Positions 12,725 through 25,559 of a stretch of DNA of 64,000 nt are shown here, in pieces. Position 1 is the stretch's first letter. The number at the start of each line of letters is the position of its first letter. Source of the stretch: Hirsutella rhossiliensis (lineage: Eukaryota; Ascomycota; Sordariomycetes; Hypocreales; Ophiocordycipitaceae); NCBI RefSeq assembly GCF_020360975.1, contig NW_025408668.1:3844001-3908000 (forward strand). The letters run 5' to 3'. The notes below the pieces were generated by a model, which saw nothing but the letters and a program-made list of their open reading frames with translations, had not been told where the DNA came from and did not search any database. Made by a program: the position numbers and the translations under genes.

Positions 12725-13671
12725 ATGGCCCAAAAAGTGTTTCCCAACGATGCGCTACCACCAGAGGGTACATACGATTCACGAGAGTCCCTTCTCAAAG
12801 CCATCAATTCATGGGCAAAGCCAAGAGGTTATGCATTCACTACCGTACAGGGAAATCTTCCAAGACCTCCAATGGACGAGTCAAGGTCGTGTTTGCGTGT
12901 GATCGCAACGGGCAACCACCCAGTACATCCACTGAACGAAAACGCCGTACGTGCACCCGAGGAACAGGGTGCAAGTTCTCAGTTCTTGCCAAACAATCCT
13001 TGGATGGAAATTCATGGACACTACGCCATCGACCAGACCAGGGGTGCTCCGAGCATAATCACCAACCGAGCCAGGACCCATCTGCCCACCCAGCACATCG
13101 ACAGTTGACGAGCAACGATCGACCTACAGTTACCAGCCTCGCAAATGCTGGAATTGCACCTAAGGATATCAGGACATATTTGCGCCAGAACTCCGATACC
13201 ATTGCAACACAGCAAGACATCTACAACCGCATTGCAGAGAGCAAACGAGAGCTTTGTGAGGGCCAAAGTACGATCCAAGCCCTTGCCAACCAGCTAGACA
13301 ACGAAGGGTTCTGGTGCCGGATGCAGCTTGATTCTGATGGTCGGGTAACCGCAGTCTTATTCGCTCACCCAGACTCGTTGGCGTACCTTCAGGCTTACCC
13401 AGATTTACTCTTCCTGGACTGCACGTACAAGACAAACAGATACGGCACGTGGGGCTTAAGGTGTTACGCATTAATGTATTGAAATGTCAGTAGCTTTTAC
13501 GTCTAGGCCCTATAGGAGAAATCCTCCGGGTGAAATACACATACATACATACAACAGATACGGCATGCCACTTCTTGACATGATTGGAGTTGATGCCTGC
13601 GAGCGATCCTTTTGCATTGCCTTCGCTTTTTTGAGTGGCGAGACAGAGGAAGATTATATCTGGGGCAATTG
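12725..13671 (+). pseudogene. MULE transposase 1 (FAR1-like N terminus), interrupted
   Basis: Begins MAQKVFPNDALPPEGTYDS at ATG 12725. One frame shift near 12845-12860 moves it into the frame that carries the zinc-binding FAR1-like domain (VVFACDRNG, RGTGCKFSV, CSEHNHQPS) and the start of the MULE DDE domain (LFLDCTYKTN, first catalytic Asp). There a 105-bp insertion with a 13-bp target duplication splits the gene. After it the frame resumes as MPLLDMIGVDACERSFCIAF up to EEDYIWG, then the family sequence stops at about 13670, so the C-terminal half is missing. Apart from the shift and the insertion the coding sequence has no RIP-type stops. The intact enzyme would cut and rejoin Mutator-like element ends. 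Confidence 0.85.
13435..13565 (+). mobile_element. 105-bp insertion with 13-bp target duplication and ATAC tail
   Basis: The 13-mer aacagatacggca is present at 13435-13447 and again at 13553-13565. The 105 bp between (13448-13552) do not belong to the transposase: removing the insert and one 13-mer restores the reading frame and the family order exactly. The insert ends in an acacatacatacatac tail (13537-13552). A long target duplication plus a short simple-repeat 3' tail is typical of LINE-mobilised sequences such as SINEs or truncated LINEs. No internal A/B box could be assigned with confidence. Confidence 0.75.
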
Positions 13672-13895
13672 ATATACGGGCCCAACCACTTTACTACACG
13701 GGCGCTCCTTACACGGGCGGCGGTTTTTAATTGGGCCAAAAATTCTGCCGCCCGGTCCTTGCACGTGGCAGGGTCTGTAGCCCCACCACCTGGCAGAAGC
13801 GGGGTGACATCCCAGCTGCCAGTTCTGTAGTGACAACTAACTCTCCCGCAACCAACTTTCCGTCTGAGCAATCATTCGGTTAAGCACCAACCGGC
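13672..13895. other. Short region between two MULE genes
   Basis: No gene. Contains a doubled motif acacgggcg (about 13707 and 13722) and an imperfect inverted repeat gggcggcgg... / ...ctgccgccc (about 13715-13755). Probably the 5' terminal region of MULE 2, but no matching opposite end exists in the window. Confidence 0.35.
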
Positions 13896-15345
13896 ATGAC
13901 ATTGCACGAAGACCCAACTGCTGCCAACAGCGGCGACGGCTGTAGTAGATCCCTTCCGGGCTTGCCTCCATGCAAGCGCCGTAGACTTGCATCACGGGCT
14001 CGGGCTCAGCCTCCTTTCGATCCTGAACCGTATTACGGCCTTAACGACGATGATGCGTTATACAATCTCTTCGCGACATGGCCAGAAAGCTACTTCACTA
14101 GCCTGCCAAGACCACACGGCTCTCGTGGCGTCGACGAGCCCTGGTGGAAACTACGTCAGTCATAAATATTCTTGGATAATAGCTTCCGAGGAGGTGGGGC
14201 TCGGCGGTTGTTCACCACAGGAATTCCTGATGCAGACAAACTCGAGAGACAGCGTCTACGCTGCCTCTTGAGGGTGGAGGAAGTCGATGCCCGCAAGCAG
14301 GTTGTGGCCTGCTTCTAGCCTGCCTTGACCTTGGCCTGGGAGCTGGCGGACATAGATTCCTTATTGGCTCGCGAGTTGGCCAAGTGTCGAGAAGCTTCCG
14401 GCCCACGGCAAGCTATTTGGGAACGTGGAGACGATTGCCACGGCCTTATTGCGTCGCCCACTCCACTAGTATCATCGTTGAGCCAAGATAGACAGGAGTA
14501 CGAAGAGTGGAACGGCTTCTCCGACGCCGAGTATGGGGATTATAGCGACGTTGAACCTATTCCCAATCCACAAATCCCCGGTACTGCAGCTCCATCGATC
14601 GAGGCCCTTCACGCCGAGGTGAACGCATTCGCAAAAACGAACGGGTTTAGCGTTGTCAGGCGAAATGGAACTAGGAGTCGAGCCAGAAAGACGCGATACG
14701 TATTAGAGTGCGATCGGTACGGTCAGCCACGCCCGTCTGAGGGGACTGGGCTTCGCCAGAGGCGGTCACGCAAGTCCGGCTGTAAGTGGAAGGTGATCGC
14801 GGAAGGCTTGGCAGATAACAGCTATATGTGGACGCTACGAGCATTTCCCGACCCTGAGCACGGCCAACATAACCACGAACGGAGTATTAGCCTCTCCGCG
14901 CACCCAGTTCACCGAAGACTTACCAACCCTATCAAGGCAACAATCGAAATAATAAGCCGGCGAGTTGGCATCCGGGCACGTGATGTAGGGGGACTTGTTC
15001 GGGACAGCCACCCAGGAACCGTCTATATAAGAAGGGACATATATAACGCCAGGGCGCTTCTGCGCCGCGAGAATCTTGGCGGAATGAGCCCCACAGCCGC
15101 GTTAATCAAGCTTTTCGACGAGAGGGGCATCCCCTATATCGCCAAGTGGTCAGAGACCGAACCTAACCGCCTTGTTGGGTTGGTATGGACCTTTCTATAC
15201 TGTATCCGTATGTGGAAACGCTTCCCGGAGGTGATAAGCTTCGATAACACTTACAACATAAATCGCTTTAAGCTCCCGCTCTTCTAGGCGACGGGTCAAA
15301 CTTGCCTTAAGTCGGTCTACAACGCTGCCTTCGGCTTGATATATA
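13896..15345 (+). pseudogene. MULE transposase 2, 5' part; truncated by another MULE
   Basis: One continuous frame from ATG 13896 (MTLHEDPTAANSGDGC) to about 15345. It is broken only by three stops at 14163-14165, 14316-14318 and 15285-15287, each one C-to-T change from a Gln codon. The FAR1-like zinc-binding region is clear (YVLECDRYGQP, RKSGCKWKV, HGQHNHERS), followed by the DDE start VISFDNTYNINRFKLPLF and, after the last stop, ATGQTCLKSVYNAAFGL. The gene then ends abruptly where the inverted copy of MULE 3 begins. RIP is almost absent upstream of 15280 and strong after it, so the mutation front lies inside this gene. The second and third catalytic residues are lost with the 3' part. Confidence 0.85.
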
Positions 15346-16250
15346 CTAATCCCGATTAAAGAACCATGTTCCTACCGCTATCTTAGTAACGATCCCCTGG
15401 ATTTTTTATGACCTCGGGAGCTAGCTGCTTTATATAAGATATAGTCTAGCTACGTACCACCGTAGGTCCGTCGAGTAACTAGCGTAGATAAAGGATATTA
15501 AGTAGGATAGGCTAGGACCTAATAATAGCCTTATATAGCTAGTATCGATAGGGCAGGCCGTATCTAAGTAGGAACTTATACGCGAAGGGATATCTAGGTT
15601 CGTTAAGAAGGCCTAATACCTTACGCTCTTTCTCGAGCTTAGTATTTTACCTCTATCTTAGAGCTTTTACTACCTCCTACTCTAGAGCTAGCTTACTTAG
15701 AATATAGTATAGAACCTTCTTAATAAGAAGGCGGAAAGTAGCTCGGTTTAATAGCCTTAGGACGTCTACCTTACTCCGATCCTTATCTTTAATAATTTTT
15801 TAAGTTAATTTCTTTAAGCTTTTAGCTAGTTTTTAATAGGATGCTTATAAGGGAAGCTGCTTATTAAGAGACTATTTAACTACGATATAGTAGCTTTTAT
15901 TCTTCTATATACTATTATATCTAAGGTTTAAGTATTATTATATATATACTTAGATAAATTAGCGCTCTTTTAGTTATTAATTATTCTTAAGATAAAGGCG
16001 TTCTAGCTCCTAAATTTCTATAAGTAGCTCGCCTCGCCGTTCTTTAAGTCGCGCCTTATTAAGAGCTTATATATAATCCTAAATAAACTAAAGTAGCTCT
16101 TTCCTTTATTCCTTTATATATTTACCTAAGTTTAATAATCGCTTCTTAAAGTTCTCTATAGTATACTATTTATAAAGCTATAATATTTACTTATCTTTAC
16201 CTTAAGGATTAGCTCTTACTTAGGACGCCGCTATTATAGTAGCGAGCCCT
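15345..16250 (-). mobile_element. Inverted partial copy of MULE 3, outer part
   Basis: This stretch is the reverse complement of about 28540-29460 (for example the block ending gctcgctactataatagcgg on the complement matches 28546-28566). It encodes, on the minus strand, the C-terminal part of the MULE 3 transposase. The copy continues after the Gypsy insertion at 24089. Its outer end is truncated inside MULE 2 without its own terminal repeat. Heavily RIPped. Confidence 0.8.
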
Positions 16251-16720
16251 TATTACGACCACGGTTAGCGGGCCGTAGGAGAGCCGGCCACGTTCACGTA
16301 ATAAGGCGGCTCGGAACAATGGTCGGGACGAGAAGTCACTTAGGCTTAGCTTACTTAGAGCGTACGTAAGCTAAGTGAGCCTTATATAGATAGATCACTA
16401 CTTAGGAGTATAGCTTACGAGTGAGCTATAGTAAGCCACGAAGGGGATTACGGCTAGGACCGTGATCTAAGGACAGTCTCTATAGGTATATATAGCCACC
16501 TACTTTTACTCTTTTAGATAGATAGCTCTCTAGCTTTTAATATAGATCTTTATTATAATTCTATCTTTAATTTTAATTACCTAGTTATAGTCTACGGTCT
16601 ATAACCTCCGACTTATTACTAACGTAATATACTTATTATTGCTTAGACTACGCCTTATTATATCTACTAATATAAACCCCTTAATAGGTTTATCCCTTAG
16701 GAATAACACCGGTCGTTATA
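16251..16720 (+). repeat. Gypsy 5' LTR
   Basis: 470 bp, same length as the 3' LTR and aligned without gaps as far as I compared. Differences between the two are mostly C/T and G/A, which is RIP rather than ordinary divergence; LTR divergence would therefore overstate its age. Contains an internal inverted repeat around 16350-16385 (gcttac ... gtaagc). Confidence 0.92.
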
Positions 16721-16899
16721 CGTTAAAAGCTCTTATTTAGTATAATACCGCGTTACTCTAAGCAATATCGTAACTATTAATATACCTATATAGTAAACTA
16801 GATTAACAAACTCTAGAGCTACTATATCGCCTTAGGATATAATACGCGAGATTATTACCTTTCGATATAAGGTATAGTTACTTAGGAACGGAGGAGGTA

Positions 16900-19800
16900 A
16901 CGGATAAGTTAAGGACCTTAGAGAAGCAGTTAAACTAAAATAGCTAGGACTATTTAACGGTACTTATAGCACGCTTTAAGACTTTCTTACCTAACTTAAG
17001 GCCTACTACCGGTTTTACCCTACTAAACTCTTAGACCTAGTTAAAAAGGTACTCTACGTAGGAAATTATTTATTTAGAATAGCACTCGCTTAGTTTAGAC
17101 CTATTATAAGGGATTTTCTCGATAACTAACTAGCGCGACGAGATAACGAGATAGATAAAGTCTTTACTAGTTTCTAAGGATTCGAAGAAGCTATTACGAA
17201 GGTATTCGGAATAACTAACGAGGAATAAGAAGCTAAATAGAAACTTTAAGAACTTTAATAAAAGATCTTAGTATCGGATTATACTACGAAGTTCCGTTAA
17301 GTTACCTTAAAGCTTAATTAGGACGACGAACCTCTTATATTACGATTCTACGACGGGCTTAAAGAAGAAGTTAAGGACGAGCTCTATAAGGAAAATCGAC
17401 CTAATAACCTCTCGGACTATATTACTATAGTAGTACGAATCGATAATAGATAGTACGCGCGACGCTAAGAAAAGAAATAAGGAAGAGGAAACTAAAACCC
17501 TTCTTATAGGAATAACTTTAACCGACGCGCTAACTATAAAAAAAAACGCGAAACTCCTATTACCTACGCCTATATAACTAACCTAGGTAGGATAGACCTA
17601 GACGTAATATAGAAAAGTAAAGGAAAGTGTTTTAACTACGGGAAACTTAGATATTACTCTAAAGAATATAGATAACCTCGTAAAGAGAAGAAAACCTACT
17701 AAGTACTAGCCCTAGAAGGTAAGAAATACCTAAACGCTACTAATAGATAGGAACTAAAGTATAAACTCCTTAGTTAGACTATATACTATGACGACGAATA
17801 TACGGTATACTTAAGCGATAAAAACGGTACCGGATAGTTCCTAAAGTAACTAAAGAAAACCCTTATAATAATATAACGAAGGGATCTTAAAATATAGAAA
17901 TAAGTTAAATTCGTAGAACTAGAATACCCCTATCCTAAAGGAGTCTCCTAAGACTAGATTAAGAAGAATAGCAAACGATTCTAGGAGGATATATAAAATA
18001 AAAATCGATAATAACGATAGGTAGTCTATAAGCAATATAATAAAGAAGATATAGACGTAGCCCTTATACTTATAAAACTTAGATAGCAACCTAAAGAGGA
18101 ATAACGAAGTATCGATAATATAAGCTCTAAAAAATAAGGAATACCTAGAGAAATAGAAGATAAGAACGAACTCGTACTACTACCCTCGCTATTAAGGGAG
18201 AATACTATAATTAGAGAACACGCTTTATACTTTAAAGAATTTAAAGAAATACTTAAAATTAGAACCTAATAAATACCTTAAATTCTTACGGAAAACTAAT
18301 AAGCTATACTAATTTAATATTAACCGGTACTACGTAGAGGAGACTACGCTATAGCTATCGCTATAGTCGATACCTTTATAGCTCTATAACGAGAATAGTA
18401 ACTATAAGGAGAATTTAAAGACGATCTATAAATACTACTTACTTATAAGCACTATAAGTATATTTTATAGATATTATACGTCTACCTAGATTATATAATA
18501 TACTTCTAGATAAAGGCATAATACGACGCCTTCCTAGTTAAGTTTAAAGGATAAGTACTTTCGAAACCCTACCTAAGTATAGAACTAGACTACTAGAAAA
18601 TCGATTAACGCTACCTAAACGACTAAGTTATATTATTAGAACCTAATTACGGTATACTACTCGAATACCGCGATAATTACGGTTTATTAACGAGATATCT
18701 TTTAGAGATATATAAAATCTATAAATACGCTAAAATAAAGGAATAATATAACGCTACTCGCTCTAAGGTATCCGAACCCTTAATCTTCTAAAGACTTACG
18801 TAACGAGTTAAATATAATAAAGAAGATTATAACGAATATATATACCTAAACTATAGAGTTTATAAACACGAAAAAGTATAAGTATAGTATAAACGATATA
18901 ACGGTATATTAAAAGATTATTAGTAATACGTACGAAGGCTATAAGCTGTATTTAACTAAGGAAAAATCGATATAGAAATACTACGTAAAAAACAGAAAAA
19001 CGCTAAACGAAAACTCGACCTCTAGTACGAAAACGAATAGAATTATAAAGCATAGTATATAATTAACTACGAAGTAGTATAATGCAAACGATATAGCGTT
19101 AAGAAATAAGAAATCTTCGATTAGCTATAAGAAATTAGTCTCTTAAGCCCCGATATAATACTATGCGACGAAAATATAAAGAAACGATATTAATAATAAA
19201 TCGAAGAAGAATACCTAAATAAAACGAATAAGGACTAGGCAAAAAATAAGGTACGCTATCTATAAAAGGGCTATAGACTAGCATAATATAATAAGATCTA
19301 AGGACCTTATATATAGCAACGGTAAGCTATAGCGACTAAATAGTATTAGATATCTAAATCGCGGGATATTATATACGTATACTTTTAAACTACGGCGCGA
19401 TAGGTAATTACGTTTTACCTAGAGTCGTTAATTATTACCGACTTATATAGAGATATAAGAAAGATCTATATAAACTTATAAATATCGAAGGAGAAGCCTT
19501 TAACTATAATAACGGAATTATTAATATAGAGATTAATTACCTTAATATTAATATCTAGGGCTACGACGAACGAGTTAACTTCGATATTATAGATATTAAA
19601 GAACACGACCTTATATTAGGACTTCTATAGCTATAGGAGAGCAACCTACTAATTAACTAGAAAACTAGCTAGCTATATTAGAACGAAGATATAAGTTTCT
19701 AGGACTAGTAGATTTAAGAGAAAGTAAAATTTTACGATAATTTAGCTACTAAATAGGATAAAAGGGATAACTATTTAAGTAAATTATTACGGGCTTTAGC

Positions 19801-22800
19801 AATATAAATAAAGATAGTAACCGAACTAGCGGATATAATAAAATCGACTAAGAAGACCTACGTACTAACTAATACGGCTATATAACCTAGTATCTAATAT
19901 AAATAGAATAAAGGATATAATACGAAGATCTAAAAAGTTATTACTACTCTAAGGAAAGACCTCGAATAAATTAATAAAGAGCTTAAGTTAAAAGAAACTA
20001 GCTCTTAAAAGAAAGAATAAAGCCTATAAGATAGAATAAAGAATATCCCCTAAGAATACCGGAAATATAATAAACTCTTTAAGGAAGAACTTAAGATAAG
20101 GTTACCTAAATATAGCTAATAAGACCACGAAATTTATCTTAAGGATAGAATAACGCCGACGTTCTATAAGATCTATAACTTAAACGAAAAGTAACTATAA
20201 ACGCTACACGACTACCTTAACGAGAATCTATAAAAGGGATATATACGAATATGAATATCTAAAGTAGGCTACCTAGTTATATTTATTCTAAAGAAAAATA
20301 GTAAGCTATAACTAGTTATTAACTATAAACGCTTAAACGATATTATAATAAAGGACCGAATACTATTACCGCTTATATCGGAACTATAAGATTAACTATA
20401 TAGTAAAAAATAGTTTATAGCCTTCTACCTTAAAGGCGCCTATAACTTAATATATATAAAAAAGGGATATAAATAGATAATAGCCTTTAGAACGAAATTT
20501 AGACTATTCGAATATCTAGTAATACTATTTAGACTTATAAATATATTAGCTACCTTTTAATAGATAATTAATAATGTCCTACGCGAATACTTAGATATCT
20601 TTATAGTAGTATACCTAGATAATATCCTAATCTTCTTAGATACCTTAGAAGAATATAAGGAATACGTCTATAATATACTCCGCGTACTTTAGAATACGAA
20701 GTTACTAGTTAAACTAAAGAAAAGTAAGTTTTATATATAGAAAGTAGACTTCCTTAGATATACGATCTTACTAAGAGAGATATAAATATAATAAGATAAG
20801 ATTAACTTAGTTAAAGAATAGCTAATGCTAAAGAACGTTAAGGACGTATAAAGTTTCCTAGGATTTATAAATTACTACCGACGATTTATTAAAGATTTCG
20901 GAATGATTATAGTACTATTATACGACTTAATAAAGAAGGAAAAAGAATTTATATAGGACGATAAAGCTAACGAAGCTTTCGAATATATTAAGACTACGAT
21001 TATATAAGAACTAGTCTTAACTACCTTCGATCTAGAATAATAAATCGAACTCGAAACCGATATATTAGACTTTACTCTAGGAGTATAAATTAGATAGAAA
21101 GACGATAAAGGAAGACTACGACTAATTATATTCTACTCGAAAAAGCTATATAGCGTAGAACTTAATTACCCTATCTACGATAAAGAATTCCTCGTAATTA
21201 TTTAAGCTTTTAAGGAATTTCGACACTACCTTCTTAGAAGTAAATATAAAGTTAAGGTCTATATAGATTATAAGAATATCTTATATTTTATAACGACGTA
21301 ATAGTTAAACGGACGATAGATCCTATAGGCGGAATACTTATTAGAATTCGACTACGAAATAATCTATAGAAAAGGAATAGAAAACGGTCGAGCTAACGCC
21401 CTTAGTCGATAAAGTAACTATAATATAGGGGCACCTATAGCGAAAGGATAGCTCCTAGAAATCAACGAAAAAGGGAACTACTAGTAACGATAGCTAAATA
21501 TAATATTTAAAGTATAACCTAACGACTCGATATACTAAAAGATCCTAAAATAGATAAAAGAATACGAAGTACTAAACGGATATAATATAGAATATTTAAA
21601 AGTTCTAATATATAAAAATAAAATCTAGATACTACTAGAATTATAAGATAAAGTTATATAAGATATATATAAATATCTAATATATAGATACTAAGGAATC
21701 CAAAGAATAATAGAACGGATTAGACGATAATATAACTTCCTATAGCTTAAGGAAGTAGTACGATAAGTTATTAAAGAATATAAACTTTACGTATAAAGTA
21801 AAGCTAAACGATATAAACTATATAGAGAATTATAACCGCTACTAGTACTAAAGAAACTATAGGATTCGATAGCTTTTAACTATATTATAAAGCTACTACT
21901 ATTAAAAGAACTTATAACTAACGTTAAGTACGATAATATATTTATTATTACCGATAGATTAACGAAGTATAGATACTTTTTACTATATAAAGAAGTAAGT
22001 AATATAGAAGAGCTAGTATATATATTCCTACGAATAATTATTAGTAATTATAAACTACTAAACGAGATTATCTTTAATAAAGGAAGTATATTTATAGCTA
22101 AGTTTTAGTAAGCTCTTATAGTATAATTAGGGATAAAACATAAGCTTAGTATAGCTTATTACCTATAAATAGATAGATAAACGGAACGACTTAACTAAAC
22201 GCTTAAATAATATTTACGATACTATATTAGCTATAAATAAAACGATTAAGTTAAATAGCTACTAATAGCGTAACTAGCTTATAATAGCTTAGTTACGGAA
22301 ATAACTAAGCTCTTACTAGTATACGCTAATTATAGATATAACCTAGAAGTATTTAAGGTTACTCGATAAGGACTATAAGCGGAACGAGCGATACTATAAG
22401 TAGATTAGCTATAAAAATTATATAAAGAAATATAATAAGAACTTTAATTCGTTAAAGAACGAATATCTACTTACTATAATCGGAAAAGATTATAGGGACT
22501 AATCTTTTAAGAGGAAGATATAGTCTACCTTATACGATAAAATATTAAAATAAAACAACTAAGTAATAAATTAGATTTTAAGAAACTTAGACTATTTAAG
22601 GTTAAGAAAACTATTTTAAAAGTTAACTATAAACTTTCGCTACTAATAATAATACGGATATACCTAATATTTTATATCTCGTTATTAAAACTAGTACTAT
22701 AAGACGCTAAACTATAGGATAAAATCGAAGTCGACGATAATTAGGAATATAAAGCTAAATAAATACTAGATATAAGAAAATAAGGTTAGTAATAAGAATA

Positions 22801-22915
22801 CCTTATTAAGTAGAAGGGATATAGACTAAAAGAAAATACCTAGGAACTATTTAAGCACTTAACCTACTATAGTTCTCTACTTCGATAGTTCTACTAGCAA
22901 AATCCCCCCTAGGTA
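16900..22915 (+). pseudogene. Gypsy gag-pol with chromodomain, RIP-inactivated
   Basis: Plus-strand frames, many TAG/TAA stops. Order: gag with a zinc knuckle from 17628 (CFNYGKLRYYSKEYR, where the family has CxxC...H...C; two Cys and the His are now Tyr), protease region (about 19340-19640), reverse transcriptase (about 20060-20960), RNase H (about 21000-21410), integrase (about 21600-22560), chromodomain (about 22740-22910; QEYLIK*KGY). The RT active site reads VYLDNILIF near 20612; the family has YLDD, so the second Asp is Asn, again a TG-to-TA change. The chromodomain places it in the chromovirus clade, where it guides integration to heterochromatin. The element cannot be active. Confidence 0.9.
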
Positions 22916-23613
22916 TTATAAAATCGCCTAACGAACTAATAGCATTTTAATTAATTATATTAAATCTACCTATAGACTAAATATCGACTACCGCTTTAGA
23001 TTCTTAGCGCTTAGCCTCGTTAAGGTTATCTAAGGAATAAAGGCCCCGACGGACTATCTCGGTACCCTTTATCTTTAGCTAGCGCTTTTAATAGCGAAGC
23101 CGCGCTAAACGAGCTAAGGCTTTGTTTAGGTCGGCTTAAGCTTTTAATATTCGCTCCTTAGTAATTTCTTCTTCTTTATCTAATCGATCGGACTCTAGAT
23201 TTATTTAAGATACTAGGAAACACGTTAGCTTTAAATAATAAGTAAGATAACGAAGTTACCTACGGGAGCTAATCGCTACGCCCGACGTATCGTAGGAACG
23301 ACCCCGCCGTATATATTCGGCATACTTAGAAGATTTCTCTAGCATTTTATAGCGGAAGCCGCGCGACGAATAAAAAGAATATAGTATAACGTCGAAACTA
23401 AGACGATTAATAGACTTAGCTAAACGAATACGCTTAAGGGTCTTACGAGAACGATCCTTTAGTACGCGACTAGATATACTATTAGTAGTATATCCTAAGG
23501 GATAGAAAGGACGAAACCGGGAATATATATACGCGCGATAAGGGTATATTTATATACGGCGGCTAAGGTAGTAGTAGGTCTTACGGATAAGACTAAAAGG
23601 AGGGGAGATATTA

Positions 23614-24083
23614 TATTACGACTACGGTTAGCGGGCCGTAGGAGAGCCGGCTACGTTTACGTAATAAGGCGGCTCGGAATAATAGTTAGGACGAGAAGTT
23701 ACTTAGGCTTAGCTTACTTAAAGCGTATATAAGCTAAGTAAGCCTTATATAGATAGATTACTACTTAGGAGCATAGCTTACGAGTAAGCTATAGTAAGCT
23801 ACGAAGGGGATTACGGCTAGGACCGTGATCTAAGGACAGTCTCTATAGGTATATATAGCTACCTACTTTTACTCCTTTAGATAGGTAGCTCTCTAGCTTT
23901 TAATATAGATCTTTATTATAATTCTATCTCTAATTCTAATTACCTAGTTATAGTCTACGGTCTATAACCTCCGACTTATTACTAACGTAATATACTTATT
24001 ATTACTTAGACTACGCCTTATTATATCTGCTAATATAAACCCCTCGATAGGTTTATCCCTTAGGAATAATACCGGTCGTTATA
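23614..24083 (+). repeat. Gypsy 3' LTR
   Basis: 470 bp, pairs with 16251-16720. It is somewhat more RIPped than the 5' copy: at several places the 5' LTR keeps CA or TG where this one has TA (for example cacgttcacg against tacgtttacg near the start). Confidence 0.92.
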
Positions 24084-24088
24084 GCCCT

Positions 24089-25321
24089 TTAGTTTAATTC
24101 CTAAGAACGACTTAAGGTAGTAGGTAATTATACTAAACTAGTTCTATTAATTAAGTATTTATAAATTTAAAGGCTTTAGCTAATTTAGATATTATAAAAG
24201 TAAAAGCTAAAGGAAATATCTTACTTATATTTATAATTCCTATTATAATAGATAAAGGTAAGTAGAGGCAATTAATATTAAATATTATATTAGTTTATAT
24301 AAAGAATCTACTAACGAATCTTTTACTTAGGCGGATTTACTTAAAAGAATAAAAGAATAGGTACTTAAGTACTTACGCTATTTATTATCCTTAGTCGTTA
24401 AGAAGGTATTTAAAGAAGCAATAAATATAAAAGTCCTTAAACTCTAAATAAGTAAGTAAGAGGTTAAGCGCTTCTTAACTACTATATCTCCCTTTAGACT
24501 AGCTTAGGTTATAGAACTCCTTTATAGAAAGATAGTTACTTAAGCTATATTAGTTAAGAATTTAGGTTAATTTAGTTACTAATAGGCCGGTAGTTTAATA
24601 TATAAGGGCTAGATCGACTACTATAGCTTACTCTAGGATATAGGATCTATAGTAGGCGTAGTAAAAGGGATTTTAAAGTAGCGGATATATATAGTACGCG
24701 TAAGTAAAACCAGCTACTTAGCCTTTTCGCTCTTTTATCCCTCCGCGGCCGCTTTAAATAGTTTTATAGGAGATATAAAGACTATAAGGATACTCCTTAG
24801 CCTTAATATATATAAGCTCCTTCTTTTGGTCCCCTCCCTCTATAATAATATCCGGTAGCTTTTAAGTATTTTAGGTACCTTTATTAAGATAGATATAATT
24901 TACTTATAAGCGGTCGTATACCTTATTAGTAGTAACTAAAGCGAAACCCTAGGTAAATATATAGTTTTAGAACTAATAAAGGGCTTCCTTAGGGCTATTT
25001 ACTTCGTTACTGGTAGTAATAGGAGCGCGGAGATACTCTTATAATAGGGCTTTTATAGCTTTATCGAAGCTAGAGTAGATATTATTAAAGAGGCTATCGC
25101 GGTATTAAATCTCTATCGCGTTTACGTTTACGTTAAACGAGATACTAGATCTCTATTAAACCTAAATAACGCGATTCTTATTATAACGCGTACCTTAGTA
25201 AGGGGCGATAAATAATTATTCCCGTTTAGGCTATAGTCGAGGCGCGATAGCTTTTAACCTATACTTAGCGTAATAATCCCTATAATATATCTATCTAAAC
25301 CTATCTATCTAGAGCTATCCC
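24089..25321 (-). mobile_element. Inverted partial copy of MULE 3, inner part with TIR
   Basis: Continuation of 15345-16250 after the Gypsy element. It is the reverse complement of about 27309-28540 and ends, at about 25230-25321, in the same terminal repeat as the full MULE, pointing toward the full copy. The two MULE copies thus form inverted arms of about 2.1 kb around the pogo fragment. Coding sequence runs on the minus strand. Confidence 0.8.
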
Positions 25322-25559
25322 GAAATTACTCGGTATATTATAAGATAGTAATCGATCTTAGATTATATTCGTAGCTTATATCTATTAGGATATAATATCG
25401 CTGCCTCCTTTTCTTATCTATTAAGGCAAGCTAAGATAAGTTTAGGATGCTTAGCTTATAGAATTTAACCTAGAGTATTAATTAGCCTTCTTTACGACCT
25501 TAGATATAGGCTAGACTAACTATAAGCTTAGAAAAGAGTAGCTTATTAGCGTTTTTAAT

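Larger units (their letters stand above)
16246..24088 (+). mobile_element. Complete Ty3/Gypsy chromovirus, 7.83 kb, RIPped
   Basis: Two 470-bp LTRs (16251-16720 and 23614-24083) flank a gag-pol region. The 5-bp sequence gccct at 16246-16250 and 24084-24088 is the target duplication. LTR ends read ta...ta, the expected result of RIP on TG...CA. A purine-rich tract (about 23591-23608) precedes the 3' LTR, as expected for plus-strand priming. A primer-binding site just after 16720 is not obvious. The element inserted into the inverted MULE copy, so it is younger than that copy. Confidence 0.92.
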
